Source: a virus. From it: a stretch of DNA of 44,504 bases. A model generated the notes under the pieces. The model searched no databases. It was not told the DNA's origin and saw only the letters and a list, made by a program, of their open reading frames with translations. Of this stretch, positions 38,494 to 44,504 are shown piece after piece. The translations under genes and the position numbers were made by a program. How positions within the stretch are numbered: the stretch's first letter is position 1; every line of letters begins with the position of its first letter. The stretch lies in the IMG/VR virus record IMGVR_UViG_3300046535_000383, positions 1 to 44,504 of that record, one strand, 5' to 3'.

Positions 38494-38672
38494 TTGGTTC
38501 CTGCCTGTTCGTGGGTTTCCCATTCGCGGCCCTTGTAGGTGGGCTGGGTGGGGAGTGGCTGGTTGTGATCAAACACGCGGCCGGTGAGGGTGTGTTGCGT
38601 GGTCAGTGACTCATACTCGGCTGCCTGGCGTGCAAGGTCAGCGGCCTCGGCAAGGTTGTCCGCGGCGGTCAC
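38490..38672 (-). CDS. hypothetical small protein
   Basis: 60 aa from GTG (GTGA). N-terminal Ala/Leu/Glu helix (DNLAEAADLARQAAEYES), then a polar tail (FDHNQPLPTQPTYKGREWE). Not recognised. Confidence 0.55.
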   Translation of the reverse strand: MTAADNLAEAADLARQAAEYESLTTQHTLTGRVFDHNQPLPTQPTYKGREWETHEQAGTK

Positions 38673-39214
38673 GGCTGCGACTCGTCATAGTGCGGGAGTT
38701 CCAAGAACCGCTGCATAGTGTCCAACTCGTCGTGCGCTGCCTGCCATTCGATGCAGAAATGGCCCTTTGCCTTCATGTCACGGTTTCCAGACGCGCAGAC
38801 CTTCAGCCGGAGCCGCCAGTATTCCGCCGCGAGTTCCGCGTCCGTCAGGCGCTTCTGCTGCGACAGGCGGTCCACGGCAGAGGCACCAAGGCAGTGCGCC
38901 GGATGAGGAAGGACGTAGGTTTCCCTTCCGCGTCTCGGGTACACGGTCAGTTCGAGCGCCTTCATTTCGTCTCCTTGGCGCCAACTGTCGCCGCGCTGCC
39001 GTTCGCGGGCAATTGTGGACTCCTTCAGGCTTGCCAGCTCGTCGCGCATCTCGAACAGGCGCATCCAAACAACATCCCAATGCCCGTCGCCATCCTCATT
39101 GATGAGGTGATGCAGGCCGGTGACGTCAAGGACATCGCGGCATTGCTTCTCAATAACCTGCCCATACGTCTCGACGGCTCGCTTAGCCCTCGCCAGTTCG
39201 TCTCGTGCGGTCAT
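38669..39214 (-). CDS. hypothetical protein, possibly a fusion of two small genes
   Basis: 181 aa from ATG at 39214, with AAGGAG upstream. Residues 1-84 (ARDELARAKRAVETYGQVIE, INEDGDGHWDVVWMRLFEM) and 85-181 (MKALELTVYPRRGRETYVLP, LTDAELAAEYWRLRLKVC) look unrelated. An internal ATG (38966) is preceded by the same CCAAGGAGACGA block that precedes the real start, so a second start in frame is likely. No family recognised. Confidence 0.6.
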   Translation of the reverse strand: MTARDELARAKRAVETYGQVIEKQCRDVLDVTGLHHLINEDGDGHWDVVWMRLFEMRDELASLKESTIARERQRGDSWRQGDEMKALELTVYPRRGRETYVLPHPAHCLGASAVDRLSQQKRLTDAELAAEYWRLRLKVCASGNRDMKAKGHFCIEWQAAHDELDTMQRFLELPHYDESQP

Positions 39215-39360
39215 GTCGTCTCCTTGGCGGTGATGGTTGCGAGTAGGGCCGGGTCCATGGCGCGTAGCTTTTGGATGAGGTGGGCGGCGGACTCGGGAAG
39301 CCCGTACGTGGCCGTGGACGGGGGTAAGGCCAGGGCGGCGGCGGCTGCTGAGGCGTTCAT
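39211..39360 (-). CDS. hypothetical small protein
   Basis: 49 aa, overlapping both neighbours (ATGA). Ala/Leu-rich start (MNASAAAAALALPPST), then ESAAHLIQKLRAMDPALLATI. Its last codons contain the ribosome-binding site of the next gene. Confidence 0.5.
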   Translation of the reverse strand: MNASAAAAALALPPSTATYGLPESAAHLIQKLRAMDPALLATITAKETT

Positions 39361-39581
39361 GAGTGCAGCTCCCATTCGAGCCACGCCTCTTCGATGTAGC
39401 TGCTGGCCTTCTTACCCTCGGTCCGCGCCAACCTGAGTAGCCGCGTCTGTTGAGACTTGGCCGTCGTGAGCGTGGTGTACGGGCCGTAGGTTCGCTCCAT
39501 GTAGCTGCCGCTGCCATCTGCGTACAGGTGCTCGATGGTCACCCGGTAGACGTAGTTGGTGGGCTTCGATTGCCGTGTCAT
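39357..39581 (-). CDS. hypothetical protein
   Basis: 74 aa from ATG (ATGA). A beta-like core (NYVYRVTIEHLYADGSGSYM, ERTYGPYTTLTTAKSQQTRL) and a helical end (SSYIEEAWLEWEL). Not recognised. Confidence 0.6.
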   Translation of the reverse strand: MTRQSKPTNYVYRVTIEHLYADGSGSYMERTYGPYTTLTTAKSQQTRLLRLARTEGKKASSYIEEAWLEWELHS

Positions 39582-39850
39582 GCCGTCACCTTGAAACGTG
39601 GGGCGGTGGTGACGGTGCGGCGGCGTTCCCGACGCTCGTGGTCGGTCATGCGTTCCCACTGCGCCGGGGTGAGCTCCCAGGCAGAGGCTGTGATCAGGTC
39701 CGCGATCTGCTCCCGGGACAACTGCGTGACGTGCACGGCCGGGCGGCGGGGGACCATGAATGCCGGGAGGATGCGCCGGCGCTTCTCGATTCGGTGGGGA
39801 TCGTTCGCTGCGCGGTCAACCCTGGCCGCGTGGGCTTGGTCCGGCCTCAC
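39578..39850 (-). CDS. hypothetical basic helical protein
   Basis: 90 aa from GTG (GTGA). A very basic start (RIEKRRRILPAFMVPRR) and a middle (SREQIADLITASAWELTPAQ), then ERRERRRTV. Possibly nucleic-acid binding. Confidence 0.55.
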   Translation of the reverse strand: MRPDQAHAARVDRAANDPHRIEKRRRILPAFMVPRRPAVHVTQLSREQIADLITASAWELTPAQWERMTDHERRERRRTVTTAPRFKVTA

Positions 39851-39975
39851 TTGCCGGCCTCCGCGGCGATGAGGGCGCGCAGGTCGTGGATGGCTTCCCG
39901 GACAGCCCGGTAATTCTCCGGCGTCTCGGGGATGGATTCGACGGTGGCGAGGATTGTTCTGGCGGTGATAGTCAT
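39847..39975 (-). CDS. hypothetical small protein
   Basis: 42 aa from ATG with AGGGGG four bases before. Helical (ITARTILATVESIPETPENY, AVREAIHDLRALIAAEAGK). First gene of the run, downstream of the inverted repeat at 40006-40035. Confidence 0.5.
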   Translation of the reverse strand: MTITARTILATVESIPETPENYRAVREAIHDLRALIAAEAGK

Positions 39976-40005
39976 GATTCCCCCTGCTTAGTGTTTCAAA
40001 TGGTG

Positions 40006-40035
40006 GTGTTGCGTGTTCCTAGTATGTCACAACAC
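40006..40035. promoter_or_regulatory. inverted repeat upstream of the 40-37 kb operon
   Basis: GTGTTG and CAACAC flank 18 bases. On the - strand a CATACT -10-like hexamer sits between the arms, about 55 bases before the 39847 start. No good -35 was found. It could be a promoter with an operator. Confidence 0.4.
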
Positions 40036-40105
40036 GAGGGTGACGGCCAGCACTTTACGCGTGTCGGTTTGACTTTTTCGTGGCGCGTCCCGCATGGGGT
40101 CCGGA

Positions 40106-40609
40106 TCAACCTTGTTGAGAATCATTCTTATTAGTGATGGTGTCACTCGTCAACACAGCCAGCGCGTACGCCTGCCAGATGTCCGCCGCGAAACCATGGA
40201 ACCATCCAGGCTCAGCCTTGGTGCCCTTGCCCCTGTTCGGCTGGCCGGAAGCGAACCGGTCAATCAGCGCCTGTGTGATGTTCGCGTCCTTCGCTTTAGC
40301 GCTGTGGCAGTGGTGGAGCTTCACATCGCGCCGGTAGACGAGGGTGCAGGCTGCGTCCTCGTTGATGCGGTGATCATGGTGCTGGATGAATCTCCCGATC
40401 CAAACGCACGTGTCGAAAACTTCCTTGCCGACAGCCATCCCGTAGGAGGCGATCATCTCAATGCTGAGGTGGTCGTAGGTAGTCGCGGTGATGAGCTCAA
40501 GGACTTCGGCGTTGGGGAGTTTGGCCGCCTTGATGGGCTTGCAGGTGCCTGACTCGATGAGTGCGATGCCGGAGTGGGTGTTGCCTGGATCTATGGCGAG
40601 GATCGTCAT
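40106..40609 (-). CDS. RuvC-like Holliday junction resolvase
   Basis: 167 aa. Begins ILAIDPGNTHSGIALIE (first Asp), SIEMIASYGM (Glu), and ends with AADIWQAYALA (late Asp), the RuvC-fold pattern. It would resolve branched phage DNA before packaging. The start follows AGGAG. It lies alone between the 40741 gene and the first early run. Confidence 0.85.
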   Translation of the reverse strand: MTILAIDPGNTHSGIALIESGTCKPIKAAKLPNAEVLELITATTYDHLSIEMIASYGMAVGKEVFDTCVWIGRFIQHHDHRINEDAACTLVYRRDVKLHHCHSAKAKDANITQALIDRFASGQPNRGKGTKAEPGWFHGFAADIWQAYALAVLTSDTITNKNDSQQG

Positions 40610-40740
40610 TCGGTGCTCCTGCTGTTGAGTGTTGGTGCTGGGGGTGGGTTCTTTGGGTGCTGCTTACCGTCTGTCGCTGAGAAAATGCGGTTCCGGGTCC
40701 AATCACCCGTCCGGGGGGTTCCGGCGCTTCTACGGGGCTT

Positions 40741-41076
40741 CTAGCCTTGCTGGCATGTTTGGCAGATGAACGGCGGCTGCACCGTGGCCATGTGCCCCAG
40801 CGGCTTCCGGGTCAGGCACTCGGCGCACAACCTCATCCCGTTATCCGATCTGCCGCCCGCCTTCACCCAGAACTGCTCCCACGTGATCGCGGTCGGGGCC
40901 TGCGCCTTCGGGTCCTGCGCTGCCCTGAAGCACGCCGTGACCACATCAGCGACCGGGCGGTTCTCCAGCGAGAATCCCTCCAGGACCTTCATCACTGCCC
41001 CGTAGTTCCATCCCGGCCGGAGCGTGCGGATCGTGTAGCTGATCGCCGATGCTTGCTCTTGGGTGAAGCTGGCCAT
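40741..41076 (-). CDS. hypothetical zinc-ribbon protein next to replication gene
   Basis: 111 aa with AAAGGAG upstream. An N-terminal helical domain (ISYTIRTLRPGWNYGAVMKVLEGF, DVVTACFRAAQDPK) is followed by a C-terminal zinc ribbon (LCAECL, FICQTC). Neighbouring the replisome-organizer gene, it may help replication; family not recognised. Confidence 0.65.
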   Translation of the reverse strand: MASFTQEQASAISYTIRTLRPGWNYGAVMKVLEGFSLENRPVADVVTACFRAAQDPKAQAPTAITWEQFWVKAGGRSDNGMRLCAECLTRKPLGHMATVQPPFICQTCQQG

Positions 41077-41103
41077 TCTGCTGCTCCTTTCGAGCTCTCG
41101 CGT

Positions 41104-41299
41104 TCAGGTAGGTGAGATAGAAGAAAAAGTCTTGGAAGTTGAAGAGCAAAAGCTAAAGGCGACATGCTTTTGAAAGGTGACCACTTCTTTAACTTGGTAT
41201 TGGTATTGGTCTTGGTATTGGGCACTTGAACGAACGGCGTACGTTATCCGTACGTTCTGGATTCGTTCGCTGTAACACGACGGGCATGCGTCTACCCGG
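41104..41299. other. AT-rich gap downstream of the replisome-organizer gene
   Basis: About 200 bases, visibly AT-richer than its surroundings, hold a TTGGTATTGG-type direct repeat (three imperfect copies) and two CGTACGTT copies. An 84-codon frame crosses it on the - strand but begins inside the next gene. It could be a decayed 3' end of 41300-41647 or a replication origin. Confidence 0.4.
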
Positions 41300-41647
41300 T
41301 CATGCTGGGGCCTTGCCTTTTTTGGGGTGGGTTGCCCGCCATTCAGCCATCCGTACACGGGCAGCCTCCCGGTCTTCGAGGACCTTTTCCTTGGTGCGCT
41401 GATACTCGGACCAAGACAGGAACTGCCAGTCGTCCCCGGCCTTTTCCCAGAATCCGCAGTCGATGAGTGTCTGCGCCAGGGCGAGCCCGCCCGGCCACGA
41501 GTTCACGTACCAGGCGGGCACAAGGCCATCGGTCAAATAGTCGGTGCACAGGGTGCCGGCCAGAAGCCAGAGGCCCATAGCCTCCAGCCCTGCCCGTCTA
41601 CTTTTCGGATGCGAGTGCATCTTGTCATCCGCGTTAAACCAAGCCAT
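41300..41647 (-). CDS. replisome-organizer-like protein (short)
   Basis: 115 aa. MAWFNADDKMHSHPKSRRAG, GLWLLAGTLCTDYLTDGLVPA and WSEYQRTKEKVLEDREAARV are hallmark blocks of the N-terminal winged-helix part of phage replication initiators. Family members are usually about twice as long. It stops after KKGKAPA, and sequence resembling a polar C-terminal tail continues in other frames in the AT-rich gap, so it may be truncated. Three bases separate it from the methyltransferase stop. Confidence 0.7.
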   Translation of the reverse strand: MAWFNADDKMHSHPKSRRAGLEAMGLWLLAGTLCTDYLTDGLVPAWYVNSWPGGLALAQTLIDCGFWEKAGDDWQFLSWSEYQRTKEKVLEDREAARVRMAEWRATHPKKGKAPA

Positions 41648-41650
41648 GGG

Positions 41651-44158
41651 CTAGGCCCCGATGGTGTCGAACAGGGTGGGCAGGGCCCGACTGTTTTCCT
41701 CCGCCTGAAGGTACTTCACCGAGTCGAGGAAGTATCCGGTATTGAGTTCGCTCGAGCGGCCCTTCCGGCCCAGCTTCAACGCCCGGAGCGGCACTGTTCC
41801 GAGGCCGCCGAAGGGGTCGAACACGGTGTCGCCTTCGTTGGTGTAGCGCTCGATGAGCCGGTCAACGATGTCGAACTGGAGCGGGCATACGTGCATCTGG
41901 ACGTTGCGGCGCTTCTGCTCCCCGTTCAGGGTGAGCATGCGGTTGACGTCGTGCCACACATCCGGCGCCCATGACCCGGGCATGAGGGACATGAACGTGG
42001 CCGGGAGTGCGCCCTTGCCCTGCAACGCTTCACCCACCTTGATGTGGGATTCGTAGTCGTACACTTCCCGGAGCGTCTGTTCGGTGAAGAGCCTGGAGCG
42101 CTGCTCCACAGGCAGTCCTGCGAGCTCGTCCGTCGTGAGGTGCCGGTCCCCGCTGGAGCGCCAGTTCGCGTGCGCGTCGACCTGCCAGCGGGCCAGCGAG
42201 TAGTCGTCCTTGTCCTTGGTGACCCGGTCGTCCGCGTAGCCCTTGGAGCGGTCGGTCTGCGGCTTGTGGAAGAGCAGGATGTACTCGGGGGAGCCGACGC
42301 CCATCTTCGTCCCGTCCTTCCGCATTTCGGTGTAGCCGAGGCGGTAGGTCTGGTTGTTCTCCCGGACGACGTCGGTGACGACGGTGACCATGCCCATGTA
42401 GTCGAAGCCGTGCTTCACACCGTGGAAGAGGGCTTCGGCGTGGAAGGGGCTCACGGTGGGGATGCCGGCGCCGGTGACGTTGCCGAAGTTGATGCGGTCC
42501 TTGACGTGGCAGGCGTAGATCCGGCCAGGCTTCAGGACTTTGAGGAGCTGCGGGGTGAGGTAGTCCATCTGGGCCCAGAAGTGGTCGTTGTCGTCGGTGT
42601 GGCCGAAGTCGTTGTAGCTGGGCGTGTACTCGTAGTGGTTGCTGAAGGGGATGGACGTGACGATCATGTCCACACTGTTCTCGCCCATGTGGTTGGTGGT
42701 TTCGTCAACGCAGTCGTTGTTGGCGAGGGTCCAGCCGTCGCCGGTGGCTTCGATGCGCTCAACACCCATGGATCTTGTGAGGGCTTCGGTGATGGAGTTC
42801 CGGGAGAGCCCGTACGTTTTGATGATGTCGGTCATGGTGGTGGTCAACTCTCTGTGCTGCGCCCACTTGTCTTTCAGGGCGGTGACGACTTCGCCTTCGG
42901 ATTCGGCGTGGATCAGGTGCACGGTGCACGGCCGCGTCTGCCCGAAGCGCTGGATGCGGTGGCATGCCTGGATGGTGTCGTTGAACTTGTAGGTGACGCC
43001 AGCGAAGATCGCGACGTTGGCTTGTTGGAGGTTGAGGCCTTGGCCGAGCATGACGGGCTTGCCGATCAACGCGTAGGTTTCCTTGTCCCGCCACTGGTCG
43101 AGGCGGCGCTCTGCTTCGTCGGTGTCGAGCGAGCCGTGGACACTGGAGTAGGTGAGCCCAGCGGCCTTGAGTGCGGCTTCGATGGCGGACTGTTCGTCGT
43201 TCAGGTCGCACCAGAGGATGATCTGGCCCTCATCCTTGGCGTGGTGGGCGAGGACCATTTCTGTCAGCTTGGAGATGCGGGCCGGGAGGCTGTCGCGTTT
43301 CTCCTTGGCCACGCCTTGCAGGTCCTTGGCGCCGCCGCGGAAGAGCCGAACCTGGCCGTCACGGTCAACGCCAGCGGTGGAGTGGTCCACGGGGACCTCT
43401 ACCCAGTCGATGTGCAGCGGCGGCAGGTCGTAGCCCTCATCGGAGTAGCCGAGGTCGGAGGGCTTCTGGAGGAAGATCGACCAGCTGTTCAGCCACATGA
43501 AAAACTCTTCCCGCTTGTGCGGGTAGAGGGTGAGGTTGTTCGCCTGCGTGGAGTCGCGCTGGAACCACCGGGTGAGCGCCTGACCGGTGTCCATGACGCC
43601 CAAGAATCCGGCGTAGTGGATGAGCTCCTTGTACCTGTTGGGCGATGGTGTGGCCGTGGCAACGAACCTGTACTTGACGTCGGCAAACAGGGTGAGGAAC
43701 GTCTGGTAGGTCTTGGATCCGAAGGACCGGAGCACGCCGGCCTCGTCGAGGGACACTGCGGTGAACTCGTTGACGTCGAGCTTCCCGTCCCGGACAGTCT
43801 CATAATTGGTGATGAAGATCCCGTCGCCGGTGATGTCCTCAGCCCGGCGGATGAACGTCACGTCGATGCCGAGCTTCCGGCCGTCGCGGATGAACTCGCC
43901 ACGGACACCGAGCGGGGCGATGATCAGGGCCCGGCCACCGGCGTGCGCGAGGGTCAGCTTCAGCGTCTCCAACTGCATCATGGACTTGCCCATGCCGAAG
44001 GCGGCGAAGATCGCCCGCCGGCCGCCCTCAACAGCCCAGCGGACGATATCCCTTTGGTGCTCCTTGAGGATCGGGTTAACGGCCGTCGCCTCCACGGGGT
44101 GGCCGTAGTTGCGTTCGAAGTCGGCCTTCGCTTTCAGGAACTCGCTGTAGTCGCTCAT
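41651..44158 (-). CDS. SF2 helicase fused to an adenine/N4-cytosine-type DNA methyltransferase
   Basis: 835 aa from the ATG overlapping the upstream stop (ATGA). Residues 30-500 carry SF2/SNF2 helicase motifs: GMGKS (55-59), DEAG (138-141), TATP (168-171), and late motifs GLNLQQANVAI and HRIQRFGQ. From about 505 a methyltransferase follows with a DPPY-like SIPF (motif IV) before FDPFGGLGT (motif I), the order of beta-class enzymes. No nuclease motif was seen. It would translocate on and methylate DNA; anti-restriction is likely. It follows the C5 methyltransferase. Confidence 0.85.
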   Translation of the reverse strand: MSDYSEFLKAKADFERNYGHPVEATAVNPILKEHQRDIVRWAVEGGRRAIFAAFGMGKSMMQLETLKLTLAHAGGRALIIAPLGVRGEFIRDGRKLGIDVTFIRRAEDITGDGIFITNYETVRDGKLDVNEFTAVSLDEAGVLRSFGSKTYQTFLTLFADVKYRFVATATPSPNRYKELIHYAGFLGVMDTGQALTRWFQRDSTQANNLTLYPHKREEFFMWLNSWSIFLQKPSDLGYSDEGYDLPPLHIDWVEVPVDHSTAGVDRDGQVRLFRGGAKDLQGVAKEKRDSLPARISKLTEMVLAHHAKDEGQIILWCDLNDEQSAIEAALKAAGLTYSSVHGSLDTDEAERRLDQWRDKETYALIGKPVMLGQGLNLQQANVAIFAGVTYKFNDTIQACHRIQRFGQTRPCTVHLIHAESEGEVVTALKDKWAQHRELTTTMTDIIKTYGLSRNSITEALTRSMGVERIEATGDGWTLANNDCVDETTNHMGENSVDMIVTSIPFSNHYEYTPSYNDFGHTDDNDHFWAQMDYLTPQLLKVLKPGRIYACHVKDRINFGNVTGAGIPTVSPFHAEALFHGVKHGFDYMGMVTVVTDVVRENNQTYRLGYTEMRKDGTKMGVGSPEYILLFHKPQTDRSKGYADDRVTKDKDDYSLARWQVDAHANWRSSGDRHLTTDELAGLPVEQRSRLFTEQTLREVYDYESHIKVGEALQGKGALPATFMSLMPGSWAPDVWHDVNRMLTLNGEQKRRNVQMHVCPLQFDIVDRLIERYTNEGDTVFDPFGGLGTVPLRALKLGRKGRSSELNTGYFLDSVKYLQAEENSRALPTLFDTIGA

Positions 44159-44504
44159 GCGTTCACCAGCGTTTCGGCCATGCAGGCTACCAGGTCGCGG
44201 GCGGCCGGGGGTGTGACGGCGTTGCCAGCCATCTTGACCTGTTCGCGTTTGTTGCCGAGCATGATGTATTCCTTCGGGAACGCCATGCCAGCCTTGATTT
44301 CGTGGGGCTCGAGCATCCGGAACTCGCAGTCGTCGATGTCGGGGACTTTCCATTCGGCGAGGCCGTGGTGCAGCCCGTTGGCGGCGAACGTGTCGAGCGG
44401 CTGCCCGACGTCCTTGGGTGTGTTGGTCCCGCGGAGGGTGGTGATCATGGCGAACCGGTCATGCGTGGTGATGGTCGGGATGGCCTTCGAGGTGGGGTGC
44501 ATCT
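44155..44504 (-). CDS. C5-cytosine DNA methyltransferase (partial, cut by window edge)
   Basis: Only the C-terminal ~115 residues are inside the window. RMLEPHEIKAGMAFPKEYIM and REQVKMAGNAVTPPAARDLV match motifs IX-X of C5 methyltransferases (the usual QxGNAVPP). It overlaps the next gene by four bases, so both enzymes are made together. The catalytic Cys (PCQ) lies beyond the edge. Confidence 0.8.
   Translation of the reverse strand, partial: MHPTSKAIPTITTHDRFAMITTLRGTNTPKDVGQPLDTFAANGLHHGLAEWKVPDIDDCEFRMLEPHEIKAGMAFPKEYIMLGNKREQVKMAGNAVTPPAARDLVACMAETLVNA

Noticed and set aside
41199-41221. TTGGTATTGG repeats as CRISPR
   Set aside because: The copies are very short, adjacent and lack spacers; a simple sequence repeat.
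41104-41358. 84-codon - strand frame over the AT-rich gap
   Set aside because: It starts inside the replisome gene without a ribosome-binding site and reads as polar repeats; treated as a possible decayed tail, not a gene.

Overview
The window is most of the genome of a temperate, long-tailed (siphovirus-type) actinobacteriophage, either integrated as a prophage or as a phage sequence. The high GC content, actinophage-type proteins (r1t-like holin, ReqiPepy6 Gp37-like tail protein, DUF6221-like and DUF6527-like proteins, CxCxCH mini-proteins), frequent GTG starts and GGAG ribosome-binding sites suggest a high-GC actinobacterial host. An Arthrobacter-like Micrococcaceae host is my best guess but is not proven. 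No ordinary bacterial chromosomal gene is evident.

Layout. A tyrosine integrase opens the window on the + strand (96-1280) and converges with an HNH nuclease. Almost everything else is read on the - strand, from the right edge towards the left. The early region (about 44.5 to 31 kb) holds a C5-cytosine methyltransferase cut by the window edge, a helicase-methyltransferase fusion, a short replisome-organizer-like gene beside an AT-rich gap, a RuvC-like resolvase, and about 28 small genes, most joined by 4-base start/stop overlaps. Among these are a terminase-small-like protein, a DUF3310-like protein, a lipoprotein, several membrane proteins and small zinc-binding proteins. A GIY-YIG-type nuclease and a metallophosphoesterase follow. 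A structured non-coding stretch with a tRNA-like element (28.5-29.05 kb) separates these from the packaging genes.

Late region. From 28.4 kb leftwards come small accessory genes, a permuted NlpC/P60-like hydrolase, terminase large subunit, a portal-MuF fusion, XkdF-like prohead protease, scaffold, major capsid, head-tail connectors (with a very basic repeat protein among them), major tail protein, tail chaperones joined by a -1 frameshift, tape measure (1274 aa), then Dit, hub, fibre and SGNH tail proteins, and lastly a membrane coiled-coil protein, endolysin and holin with a terminator at 1823-1860.

Two + strand genes sit inside the - strand tail operon: a secreted Pro/Ala-rich protein and a secreted SGNH hydrolase. 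The latter lies beside a virion tail protein that carries its own SGNH domain, which suggests a receptor-modifying pair. No immunity repressor or excisionase was recognised, so these may lie beyond the right edge. Functions are assigned by reading motifs and gene order only; no database search was run.
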